This document shows, in pieces, positions 9,330 to 20,371 of a stretch of 64,000 nt of DNA. The DNA is taken from positions 1-64,000 of the forward strand of contig BRYA01000758.1 of assembly GCA_030267965.1 (NCBI GenBank), given 5' to 3'. The stretch is from Triparma columacea (taxonomy: Eukaryota > Sar > Bolidophyceae > Parmales > Triparmaceae). Under the pieces are notes generated by a model that searched no databases, was not told the origin of the DNA, and saw nothing but the letters and a program-made list of their open reading frames with translations. Every line of letters starts with the position of its first letter. The first letter of the stretch is position 1. A program made the translations under genes and the position numbers.

Positions 9330-12113
9330 ATGAGCTCACTTACAGCAACTCTGTATCGTAATATCCTCCAACTTACACGTCATAAGCGTATATTAGCTCT
9401 ATCTCCTCAAACATGGCTCCAATTCACATTCTCGCTGACTAATCCAATAAGTAGAGAAAGGCTTAACAATATACACAATATTAACAATATTAACAATATG
9501 GACACAAACGACGTTCATACAATCAACAACATCATCAGAGACGTATTCAAATGTAACTCAAAACAATCTTACGACAATATAAAGGATATTGACAAATACA
9601 TTCCAACAAACAAGCTATCAAATGAAGGTGAGGGATGACAGCGCGAGAGCAAGAATGGGCTGACAGCGCGAGAGCTTGAGAGGGGGGAGCTTGACTTGAG
9701 AGGAATAAGGCTGACAAAGGAGGAAGACTGAGAGGAGACTGAGAGGAGGGCTATGTGGACACCCCAAGACACATTTTAGAAAGACAATTAGAAGGAGTAG
9801 AAGGACACCAAAATATAAGGATCCAGAAAGATCGCAGAGAAACCAAGAGCAGACCCTCACTCTGCAGACGCACGCTTACCCTTCAGACACTTCCCCTCCC
9901 TCCTCCATAAACCTAACATCTCACACCCCCCAAAACCAAACCAACCCAATCCCAACGTTCGTACGTTAGAAACTTCCATTACGCGTGATTCAGCATCAGA
10001 CATACTAACCGAGATGTCAATAGACGATGCCTTCACCTTAATAAAGTACCTAAACACCTCCACCCCATCCCTAACCTACCTCCACCTCCTCCGATCCCAA
10101 AACCGTCGTCACACAAAAAACACGGGAAATCCCAAGTATAAGATAGGTGATGTAGTACGTAATAAGGAGAACAACGTACGAGCAGTTATCGCATGGTGGG
10201 AGCAAGATGAAAAGGAGGGGGAGGTGGAATACATTGTAATACCATGTCAAAATGATAGAACGTCCTTCCCATTAGTTGGGAATTCGGGGGGGGGGTTGAA
10301 GGGTTTCTTAGAGAGGGTTGGGTTAAACGAATTCCTAGATACAGATATAGATTACGATGATACAATAGAAGGGGGTATATGGACGTTACGTGAACCACTA
10401 TCAGTACTTGCTAGTCATGGTGTTTTATGTAAGGAGGAGGAATTGGGGGATTTGGAGGTGAAGTTTAAAAGGATATCATTACCTAACGGAGGAGGAGAGG
10501 ATGGATTAGTTATAGGTGACGGAGAAAGTGACTTTAGGAAAAGGGGGTTGTTTGAAGGTGGTTTCGATATGGAGATGGGGAGGTTTGAAGTTAAGGATGA
10601 GATTAAATACTGCTTCCCGGATGATCAGGAAGGGAATGGGGGGAACGGCAGGAGGGGATATAAGGACGCGGATAGGATCGCTGACATAGGATTGGAGGTA
10701 AGGAATTGAACATGTGATTTCTCGCAACTATCCGACTGTAAGGATAATGTTTTCATCCCACCCCCTCACCTATTCTCTTCGCCCTTCTTCCCCCCTCCCA
10801 CCCTTATCTCCCAGCTGTTATCTAAGCTCGATTCCATCCTCCGTCTCCAACTCTCCCACCACATGTCCTTCATATCAGAGCCCTCTCACCCCTACTTCAA
10901 GCTCCACAAAATCGTAACCTCCGCTTTATCAGAGCTCGATAAAACGCACCCAACCTACCCTACATATTTAATCCAATCGATAATCTCAGCCCAACTACAC
11001 GTATCATCACTCCTAACATCCCGTTCCCAATCCTCCCTCTCAACCTTCAAGTTCTCACCCGGTGATGTAGTATACCACAAACTCTTCAACTACAGGGGTG
11101 TTATATACGAAGGCGACCCGCTACCGAGAGGAAATGTGGAAAACTGGGATGGTTTGAAAGATGTGGGTAACTTGGAACAACCGTTTTATATCGTTATACC
11201 CGATAAAAACGACATGAGAAATCAGTTTGGTCAGGGGAGGGATTGGAGGTACGTGGTTGAAGAGAACTTGGTGGAACATGAAGGGAGAGTTGAGGTTGAG
11301 GATATGTGGATTAAAACTGAACGACTTGTATGGGATGACGATTTTAGGAAGTACTCGGTCGGGAGTCAGGTTGAGATTAGGAATAGGGTTAACGAGGATA
11401 TACATAAGGAAACCGTACAGGTATTAGAGGAGGTTGACGACGCGATACAGACTTGGATGGAGGGTCTTAGGAAAACGGAGGGTGGGATGGAACCTTTCTT
11501 GGGGTATTTGAAGGAGAGTAGAACGCAGTTTGAGGGTGAGCAGATAAAGCTATTCTTAATGGAGTCCGTCAGAGCCATAGGGGACAGGAAGGTTAGGGAG
11601 GAGTGGCGTAATATAACTCTAGCGATAAAGAGGGAGGGTGGGGGTAAGAAATCAAGAGATATGGTCGAGGCATTTTTGAAAACTAACAAGGACTACGAGG
11701 AGGGGTGGAACCATATGGCTATCCTACTAAAAAGCCAAGCCTCAGGCGAGACCGCGGAGGGGGAGCAGAGCCAAGAGATGAAGGTGAAGATGTTACAGGA
11801 GGCAGTTGAAGTTATAGATGAGAAGGTATTACCAACTGCGGATTACCACCTCATGGCGAGGGTGGGGAAAGGGAGATGCCACGAACAACTTAAGGAGTGG
11901 GATAAAGCCATGGAAGCAATGGACGGGGTGCTGGAGGTTGATCCGTGGTTTAGTGCAAGCAAGAGCTATTATAATTACTGGGGGTATGAAAGAATGAAGG
12001 AGAAAGAAGAGAAGGAGGGAGGTGAGGTGGGAAAGGGATGGCCGAAGGGGGGGGATACTACGGAGAAAGGTGGGAGGGGGGGGAGGAGGAGCAACTTCCC
12101 GAAGAACCAGTGA
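9330..12113 (+). CDS. Putative LYR-motif / double YccV-like (HspQ-fold) fusion protein, three exons, 808 aa
   Basis: Exons are 9330-9627, 9868-10697 and 10815-12113; the phases (1 then 0) match exactly. Exon 1 starts MSSLTATLYRNILQLTRHKR, an LYR motif, followed by an Asn-rich stretch and IIRDVFKCN...IKDIDKYI, like the second half of an LYR domain. LYR proteins bind mitochondrial acyl-carrier protein and act in Fe-S or complex assembly. Exon 2 has a divergent YccV-like segment (YKIGDVVRNKENNVRAVIAWW). Exon 3 has a clear one (SPGDVVYHKLFNYRGVIYEG, QPFYIVIP, WRYVVEENL); this domain occurs in HspQ, plastid ClpF and FBXO21. A helical, TPR-like tail follows (GRCHEQLKEWDKAMEAMDGV). The two halves could be separate genes: the 240-bp first intron is the weakest joint. 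The codon use is AT-richer than that of flanking genes. Confidence 0.62.
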
Positions 12114-12188
12114 CTGAAACTAAAACAGAACTGTTTAGTGAAATACAAACAAAGGTTTTCTTTTCGGGGGGACTTCCTCCTTCCTTCC

Positions 12189-12554
12189 TCACTTCTTCAC
12201 GGGGTGAGCAGGTGGTAGTTTCTCCTTCGTTATACCTGCCGCAAAGTCCGGGTCGTACTTTTCCTCCTTCAGCTGTTTGACCCTCCTCTTGTATTCCCTC
12301 GTTTTCTTGTGGTCCCTGAGTGCCTTTTCGTCCGTGAAGTGCCTGTTAGTCTCAAAGCAAAAGAACTGACCTCCACCTGGAAGCTCATCGTCGAACTCGA
12401 TGGAGTTCAAGTTGGTGCCGGTCTCTTTGGCTTTGGCTATGTCGTCCTGGATCTGGTCGAGGTCCTTGGCGCGGTGCTTTGTGAGGCAGGCTCGCTTGTA
12501 CTTCTTTATCTTGGAACGGGATCCTGGCTTCTTTTGTTTAGGACCGTTTCCCAT
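12189..12554 (-). CDS. Bud20/ZNF593-family ribosome biogenesis factor, 121 aa, degenerate zinc finger
   Basis: Intronless gene from ATG at 12554. The basic N-terminus, the segment AKDLDQIQDDI, the ELPGGGQFFC motif and the basic tail RRVKQLKEEKYDPD match Bud20 (yeast) and ZNF593 (human). That family consists of shuttling factors on pre-60S ribosomal particles. The single C2H2 finger is altered. The first Cys (QFFC) and first His (LRDH) are present, but the position of the second Cys is Thr (CFET) and of the second His is Tyr (TREY). The C-terminus ends in KK. The tail is convergent with the LYR/YccV gene, 75 bp away. Family assignment is good; zinc binding is doubtful. Confidence 0.85.
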   Translation of the reverse strand: MGNGPKQKKPGSRSKIKKYKRACLTKHRAKDLDQIQDDIAKAKETGTNLNSIEFDDELPGGGQFFCFETNRHFTDEKALRDHKKTREYKRRVKQLKEEKYDPDFAAGITKEKLPPAHPVKK

Positions 12555-13222
12555 GCTGTTTTTATGGTGTTTTGGTGGAGATTAAGGGTGAGATAAACGG
12601 ATTGATATGGTTGATACGGCGTAACTTTGATTCTGAGAGCAACAATTTCTTCCCTGGCAATCGACCACAGGTTGGCTGACAAAGAATTTTGCCAAGTTTT
12701 ACATATTTTGAGGATTTTGCGGTTGATATGAACTCAAATCGATAACAGAATATTGGTGTTGTGTGAAATATACTTTTAAAACCGATAAAACTTACATAAA
12801 GAAAGGATTTTCTCTTCTATGGTCAATTTCCAGAAAAATTAGAGGAGCACTTTCAACTTTAACTGAGACATTGCCGCTACCACTAGCAAGGATATTTTTC
12901 ATACGCGTACCTGTCACCCTCAATAGTGTAACCCTGCAATTAATTGAATGGTATCGCGAAGATGAGCTGCAATTACCTCCAATAAAAAATTGTTCTTCAT
13001 TTAAATTCATAACCACCACGCTCGATTGCTGCCTCGCGCCTAGATTTATCGAAACTGGCAATTAGTTTATTCGTGCGCCAAAAATGTTGCCGAAATTGTA
13101 TGCATTTGTATAGACATTGTTGAAATTCTCCTTTTCCTCAACTTTTTCGCCTGCTTCGGACTTCTTCTCTCTGTTGCCACAACTGCTCAACCCACCACCA
13201 AAACAAGCACGGCGGTAGAAAC
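12555..13222. other. Intergenic, AT-rich, no gene seen
   Basis: About 670 bp between the divergent Bud20-like and EF-hand genes. The centre (12640-13130) is clearly more AT-rich than the flanking exons. Two overlapping opposite-strand open frames of 90-100 codons exist, but neither has a recognisable domain or splice signals. I read this as promoter and spacer DNA. Confidence 0.55.
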
Positions 13223-16077
13223 ATGCCGGGACCGTTCCTGACCTCCCTCCCCACAACTCCGGGCAGTGCGTCCTCCCCCCACCCGTCTCCCTCCCGGACT
13301 GGACGAAAGTCACAGCTCCATAGCCCCCACCGCAGGAGCACCTTCCAATCTCACTCCAAAGTAGAGATGAAGAAGAAGAATGGGAAGACTAAGACGAGAG
13401 ACGAGATCAGGGAGGAGGAGCAGATGGCCAGGCTGCAAAGGGCGAGGATGAACACAAATAAGACGAGGCTTCACCACAGGCTGGAGCTCGAGGAGGTGAG
13501 GGAGGAAGGGAGAGACAACTCTTGGTTGGGGGGGAAGGGGGGGGTAGATTGCAGTGCTCGAAATAAGTCCATCCCGCGGTCCCCCGTCCGACCACATACA
13601 CACAAATACAACCTTGGCCACTTCTTAACCCCCCCACCTCCACCTCTCCTCTCACCCAACTCACCCAAAATCTCTCACAGCCTGAGTTCGACAAGGTCGA
13701 GCGCGTATCGTTCCCTTTTATAAAGGACCGTGAGAAGTTACTTGACTTCTCTTCGCAGCCTTCCACTAACTCAGGCAGCAGATCCCGGAGCCGGAATAGC
13801 ATGACCTCTCGGGGCAACTCGAGCAGCAGGTCGGGGGCAAAGGGAAGGTGGAAGAGGGGGAAGACTATGCTGGCGGCGGTTGGGCACTTCGGGGAGGGCA
13901 CGGGGGAGGGAGAGGGGAGGAGCACGACAAGGGAAAGCAGGAAATCCAGACTTAGCAGAGGCAGGGGGGGGGGGACGGAGGGGAGGATGAGCAATATATT
14001 TAGCCCGGTTAGCACACCGAAACGGGAAGAGGGGGCGAGGACGAAGTCAGTAGCGGCGGCGTTGGGAGAACTGACGTCCAAGGGTAAGGGAGAGGTGAAC
14101 AAAATAGCAGACAAAGACAGCCCGTCGACGCCAACGACGAAAGATCGAGAACCAAACTCGCCGAAGATACCGCTAGCGAAGGCGCTGTCTGTGGTTGAGA
14201 AAAAACGCGACTCTATGAGCAACATTATGGCTCGGAAGGAGCTGCCTAAATCCAAGACTTTAGATTCCCTCGAATTGAGCAAGTCCCCGGCGATCCTGAC
14301 CCCCACGCAGAAGCAGTGGCAGATGACGCGGCGCACTGAGGCTCTAGATAATATGATGGTCGAGCTGGAGGAGAAAGCGGCAATGAACAACGACGAGATC
14401 TTGAAGATAATCGAGTTCATGGACTTCAACAATTCAGGGGAGGTCGACGAAGCTGAGTTCACCAACGCCGTCAGGGCAGCAAAGAGGGGGCAGATAAAGG
14501 ACGAAAAGATCAGCGCGCTCATGGCGCGGGTGGACAACGAGCTCCGCATAAAACAGATCAGGTTGAAAGACCTCTTCAGGCAGCTCGACAGCAGCGGGGA
14601 CGGCGTCCTCAGCAGGCAGGAGCTCCAGTACGGGCTCAACATGCTCTGCGACGTCAGCTGGGAGCAGGAGTGCGAACGGCGGAAGCTGAGGAGGATAGCG
14701 AACCACACGAGGTGGAAGGAGAAGGAGGAGGTCAGGGACAAGACTAAGAACTGGCTCCTGGCGGCGGAGGGAGTGCCGAAGGAGTTTATGGAAGAGAGGG
14801 ACTTCTTTGTTAGGGACATTGCGACGCCGGAGAGGTTCGAGAAGTTCTTGGAGGTCATTGTTAGCGGACCGGTTCACACTAAGGCGGCAAGGTGAGGGAA
14901 GGAAGGCGAGGACGAAGGCCGTTTGGATTACATTTTACCATCTCTCAACCCATTTACCCTTCTCAGCCCAAGAAGAAGCCCGAGGAAGCCTAGGAAAACT
15001 AGGGCAGACTTTGTGAAGGACGGACAAAAGGAGTTCGCCTTTGATTTGGAGTCCATCGACGGCGAGGAAATGCATGAGCACCTGCTGAAAATTGTAGATG
15101 ACGAAATGTCCATCGACAGCATGATGAGCGGGGAGAACACCCAGAGCAAAAACAATAACAACGACGATGATAGTAGCATTGGCAGCTTGGGGGGAGATAG
15201 CGTGGGGAGCTCAAGCGTCGGGGTGGCAGGGGGCTCGACGAGCGTACCGGGGACGGGGGAGGAAACCAACCAGTGGACAAGAAGACGCCGCGGAAGTATA
15301 GGGAGAAGGGGGAGGAGAAGGTCTCTGAAGGGCGTTAAAATAGCCCCCGCCTCAACGACCGACCCGAGGGAGATGGATTCGGAGAGCGTGCTGGCGCTGG
15401 CGGCGGAAATGGCCATGAAGGGCAACGATGACGAGGGCAGCGTGACGTCTGTGCTGTCAATGGACTCGAGCAAGGCACACTCGACTGTCGGATCGCTCGC
15501 GGGCCAAAGCATCGCCTACAGCATCGGGAACGAAACGCAAAATACGATGGTGACTATGGGCTCTACCATGTCTGCGCATTCGGCAGCGATGCTGGGACAG
15601 ATCAGGAGGTCAAGGGGGGTCAAGGAGCAGTCTGACAGCGAGATCGAGTCGCTTGTCATGCTCCTAGGCCTGAACCGCCGATCGGTTCTGTCGATGAAGC
15701 AGAGGCACTTCGAGGAGCGGACTTTCAAGAACCTTTACAAGGCTAGGACGTCCTCGCTCTCAAACGATTACTACCTTCCAAAGACTGTCATCGAAGTCAT
15801 GGAGAGGGAAGGCATGATGAAGGACAACACGAGTACGGTGATCAAGAGAAGAAAGAGCGTAGCGGAAATGATGAGGAAGGCTGAAGAGGAGGAAAAGATG
15901 ATGCTGGAGTGGAATAAGTGGAATAAGGACGCTGATGAGGATGAAAGCGTCGTCAGCATGTTGCCCTTTGACGAGCTCAGCGTGGGAAGCGCTAACACGA
16001 TCGAGACGGAGGATGGCGTTTACGAATCGGGGGAGGTTGGGATTCCAATGCAGATTCAAACAAAGGAAAGGAAATGA
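13223..16077 (+). CDS. EF-hand pair protein with disordered N- and C-terminal regions, three exons, 864 aa
   Basis: Exons are 13223-13495, 13681-14891 and 14967-16077, joined in consistent phases with GTGAG donors and CAG acceptors. The N-terminal third is Ser/Arg/Lys-rich and low complexity. Two EF-hands lie near residues 335-400. The loop DFNNSGEVDEAE has D, N, S, E, D, E at the six ligand positions. The loop DSSGDGVLSRQE is canonical. A helical segment with Trp/Arg (RWKEKEEVRDKTKNWLLAA) follows. The third exon encodes a Ser-rich acidic region and then a conserved-looking helical C-terminus (LVMLLGLNRRSVLSMKQRHF). Calcium sensing is inferred from the loops; partner and location are unknown. 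It is not calmodulin, a calcium-dependent kinase or a centrin, since no kinase domain or second EF pair is present. Confidence 0.85.
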
Positions 16078-16238
16078 AAACGAAGAATTGTTGTACGAAA
16101 TTGCTTAAATGTTTTATTCGTTTGGGACCGCGTCGCTCAAACGAATAAGCTCTACATTCAGGCGAATTCCTTTGCAATTTGACTTCGACCCACAAATCAC
16201 AAAAGAAAAGTCAAATTTATTTGAGCCTGCCTTCACCA

Positions 16239-19200
16239 ATGCTAGATCTACCACCCGAGTCTTACATTCCAAACGACATAAAAGCCCATGCCTACAACTC
16301 TGACGCTTACTATGATGCGAAAGATGGCCCAGAAACAACAACCTCCCCTCCTCCCCCGACAGGGCTCACGAATGAGTCCATGACCTGCTTTCTAAACTCC
16401 CTGATGCAGGCTTTATTCTACACAAAGCCGTTCCGGAACGCGATCTACGCCCAGTCCGCCGACGCCGATTCTCCAATTGTTAAGAGCCTTTCCAAGCTCT
16501 TTGCCACACTTGAAATGACCTGCCGCAGGGCTGTCTCTACCAAGGAGCTGACGGAGGCGTTCGGTTGGGGGGACTCGCAGAGATCTTACCAATCCGATAT
16601 TCACGAGCTGCAGACCATTCTTTTTGATTCCCTGGCTCTCCCTGCCACCATTACGGACCTGTATGAGGTGAGAAATGGAGGAGGCAGAGCGAATAGGAGG
16701 CGGAGCAACTGCTTATTGTGATGCCATATCCATCATGCGACTTGATGATTCGTGACAATCGCTTCCCGCGTCACACCATGCTAACTGCAAACTTTCTCGC
16801 GATTCGCCACGTTAATTGCGCGCTCCTCGCCTCCGCAGTTTGAGATCAAGGACCAGATTGAGTTCGTCTGCTCGAACCCTGACTGCCAATACAAGAACTG
16901 CCGCGGGCAGAGTCAGACAATGACGGAGCTCATGCTTAGTGTCTCGCCGGGAAACTTCTCCAAGTCCCTCAAGGACTTTGAAGGCCTGGAGACCCTTGAT
17001 GGCGACAACAAGATTGAGTGCGACAAGTGCAAGACGAGATCGGACGCCAAGAAGTACCAATGCGTGTCCACTCTTCCCAAGGTCCTTAACATTTGCCTCC
17101 GGCGGCTTGAGTTCTGCCTCCAGACCTTGACGAGGAAGAGGGTCCACGACAGTTTTGAGGTGCCGTTCACTGTAGAGCTAGGGAAGGTGAGAGCGTGGCC
17201 ACCGACGTCCTCCGCGCATCAATTGTAACCCATTAACGCAACCTCTCTCGCAATTTCCTTCGTTCGTCGCAGGGCCTTTCAAGTGAGGGATCCGCCGAAA
17301 AGACAACCAAGTACCACCTGAATTCGGCAATCGTCCACTCCGGAACGGCAAACGGGGGGCACTACTACAGCTACAACCGGCACCCCTCCAAAACTACCAC
17401 GCACTGGATTAAGTGCAACGATGGTGTTACGACAATCTTCACGAACGACGAATTTAAGGATGCCTTGAAGCTCGCAGGGTCCACGGTTTACATGATGGTA
17501 TACACCCAGGACACCGAGACGCCAGTGGTCCCGATCCCGCCCTCGATTGCTGCCCTGGTTGAGGAAGATGAGAACGCGTGGAAGAAGGAGAAGGTGAGAA
17601 CGGGACGACGAGCGAAGAATGTCCCATATATATCTTCAAACCTAACGCAGCATTTCTTTCGGCCGCCCGAACAGATGTCGTTCGACATTAAGAAGAAACT
17701 TGTCAACGTCATAATAGTAGACAGTGATCACAAAACAATCGGCGGTTTTCCCAAATTGCTCATGCAAACGCAGAAGGCCGGCCCGCTCATAGACTACATT
17801 GCCAAGACAAACTACCCAGAACTCGTGGACGACCATAAATTCAGGCTTCGCAGGGACTCGCAGGGTGTCGAAGGCGAAACGTTTAATGGGAGAGAGGGCG
17901 AGACTCTTGTCAGCCTCGGCACCCACGAGTACAGCAGGAACGGCAAGACTGTGAGGTTCATGATAGAAAAAATTCTAAAGACGGACGAGTGGGAGGATAG
18001 GAAACCCGACGACATCAAGCTCACGTGCATTGTAATTGACCCGAGGAAGGTCAAGAGGGAGATAGAGAACCCTTCAGAGAAAGGTATAAGTTACTTGAGG
18101 GATAAAAAGATGTGGATTGAGGAGGGAGACGAGAAGCAAGGGCTCAGTCTCCTGACTGACTTTTACATAGGCGCGGCCTCAACCGTAGGCGAGCTCAAGG
18201 AAAAGGTGAGGTTGCGGTAGGATCGAGGGAGCACATAGCGTTGAGTGTTTTGTTGACGGTAATTGAGCGCCCCTCCCATAGTTAGTACTTCACGCCCCTA
18301 ATCTCTAAGCCTCGCCTTCACACTCGTCTTTAGCTTGGTTTGGAGCTCTCCGCCGACCCTCACGGTATCTACATCTACAGTTCCCTCGGCAGTACCCCCG
18401 TCTCCCTGAACGGTCCCTGGGACGGTCCCAAGTCCTGCTTGTCCGCCTTACCTTCCTCATACAACAGGTCTGAGGGAGTGTACCTCTGCGTTTACGCGGA
18501 AAAACCAGGGGAGGAATTCACGGACGAGACTTGGAAGGGTGCGTACGGTGAGGCCGTTAACTCCTTCGTTTACAGGTATAACGATAAGGAAGACTGGGAG
18601 GAAACTTTCGACGTGGAGGACCTTGGAGGTGAGGGTAAGTACAAGAGGGAAATTCGTATGGACCAGAGCAAGACGTTCGCGGACCTGCTTAAGGCGATAA
18701 GGGAAGAGGAAGAGCTGGAGGACTTCGTTGAGTTCCACCTCGTCCAAGCTACAGGACGAAAGGGCGAGCAAGTTGGACGCAACATACCCTCCTACCCGGA
18801 CGTTAAAATCAGCGAGGTATTCAAGGGCCAGGGGTCCACGTTCCACGTAGTCCTGGGACCGGGTCTGGGGCGGTCGGAGTGCTGGGTACAGTTCAAGAGG
18901 AGGGGGGGGGGAACGAGAGGGGAGGGAGGGGGAAAGGGGGGGGGTAATATTTTGATGACCAGGGCGAACACTTTGGGGAACGAAAACGGGACGACAGTGC
19001 TGGCGATGAAGAAGGCGGTGCTTGAACACCTGGGGGGGGGGATACAGGAAACGGGGAGGATCAGGTTACAGTGCGGGAAGTTCTGCGCCATCTACATGAA
19101 GGACAGCAGCAAGATTGGTGAGTTTGAGAACCAGAGAAGGCAGGATTTAGGGATCCTCAAGGTCACGGTGTCCGTTCTAGACGAGGTCGAGGTGGTCGGG

Positions 19201-19905
19201 GAGAGGGACCACGCCGTTAACGTCAAGGTTATGGACGCTAAGAAGCGCAAGATCGTCGGTGGTGGCGTCGTCATCATTCAGGTGGGCAAGTCCATAGAGG
19301 TCTCAGACCTCTGCAAGAGGCTCGCTGAGAAGTACGGCGACAGGGTAGGGGGGGCGCTTGAGATATCCAAGTTCATACCCAACAGGGCGAAGATCACCTA
19401 CGGGGCCATGGTGGACGACAGGAAGAGCGTTTACGCCAAGTGGACGAGCGGACCGGGGGACGTTTGGGACAACGGTCTCATTGATTTGGACAAGAAGAAG
19501 GAGAAGAGTGGTTCTCCCCACCGCGGGGGTAAGCAGATCGGGAGGGGGGGAGGGGGGGGGAAGGGAAGGTTCGTAAAGGTCGCCCCCGCCGACTCCTGTC
19601 AGATGAGCGTCGTAATTAGAAATATGGCAGAATTCAAGACCAAGGGGGGGGGGGGGGATGCCACGGACGAGGGCCTACCGTGCCCACCCGCGCAGGCGTT
19701 GTCGTGCCCACCGGCTTCACCTGACACGACGGTAGGTGTTAAGGAACTAACTATATCAGAAAGGAAGAAGGAGGGGGGGGAAGATAAGAAAGGAAGCCCA
19801 TGGAGAGGTCAGACTGTGCTGAACAGGAGGAAGGAGAGGGGGATATTTATCAAGAAGAAGAAAAACTTTAATCAAGGTAATAAAGGGGGACAAGAGACAC
19901 AGTGA
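16239..19905 (+). CDS. USP47-like ubiquitin-specific protease, five exons, 1066 aa
   Basis: Exons are 16239-16667, 16839-17186, 17273-17593, 17675-18205 and 18334-19905, all joined in phase 0. The Cys box GLTNESMTCFLNSLMQ places the catalytic Cys near residue 50. The usual Gly two residues before the Thr-Cys pair is Ser here. The His box NGGHYYSY puts the catalytic His near 289, and WIKCNDGVTT supplies the third residue (Asn/Asp about 308-309). A zinc-knuckle pattern (CDKCKTRSDAKKYQCVS) and the LRRLEF strand fit the USP core. The long C-terminal half has ubiquitin-like-fold character as in USP7/USP47, interrupted by poly-Gly runs and ending in a basic, low-complexity tail. The ATG at 16239 is the first in frame. 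Intron 3 (17594-17674, 81 bp) is stop-free and in frame. Confidence 0.87.
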
Positions 19906-20170
19906 ACAAAAAAAGGTGTGAGGGGGGGGAGGTGGGGGGGAGGGGGGAGAAGTTAGGAATAGATAATGATCACCTTAGTGGGTGAGAACCTGTTTTGTGC
20001 ATACAATAATGTTCTTCATTATTCGTCCTCAACGTGTGATTTCGCTCCCCCTCATGTTATCCTCTTTTCGCTCTCGCCCCTGGTGTTTTCCCGCCTTCCC
20101 CCCTCCCGCCCGCCTCTCCTCTCTTGTCTCCCAAAATGCCAGTTAGTATAATTTTCCCTCCCCTTCTTCA
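19906..20170. other. Intergenic, 3' flanks of convergent genes
   Basis: A short G-rich then pyrimidine-rich spacer separates the USP stop from the decayed exon copy. I see no gene in it. Confidence 0.5.
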
Positions 20171-20343
20171 CAGTGGGTTCCCCATGTCCTTATCATTATT
20201 AGGGTTCTGTTGGAAGCTTATCTCCCTGCAAAGTGCCTGGTACGCTAACTCCTCCTGTGTCGTCCAACTTTTCCCAAAGTCAGCCTTTCTTGCGACGGAC
20301 GGTCTTCTTTATGTCGTCGAGAACTTAAGACCAACTGGTAGAC
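20171..20343 (-). pseudogene. Decayed duplicate of the last exon of the thylakoid-lumen gene
   Basis: This 173-bp stretch is a direct repeat of 20375-20544, the intact last exon of the neighbouring gene, with a spacer of about 30 bp between them. Most bases are identical. The copy carries a 1-bp and a 2-bp insertion (near aagaaaggctgac and ttctcgacgac on the minus strand). Read in frame after the conserved start it meets TAA within ten codons. It also lacks the CAG acceptor seen at 20553-20555. It is therefore a tandem 3'-exon duplication that has lost coding capacity, though it still ends with the family's stop region. Confidence 0.8.
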
Positions 20344-20371
20344 ATTGGGAGGAGGGGAGGAAGGAGAGGTT

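Noticed and set aside
12763..13065. Two overlapping opposite-strand frames of 90-100 codons
   Set aside because: AT-rich spacer with no domain and no splice support; both strands open equally.
13407..14858. 483-codon minus-strand open frame opposite the EF-hand gene
   Set aside because: It mirrors Ser/Arg/Lys codons of the real gene and crosses its intron boundary; no domain is present.
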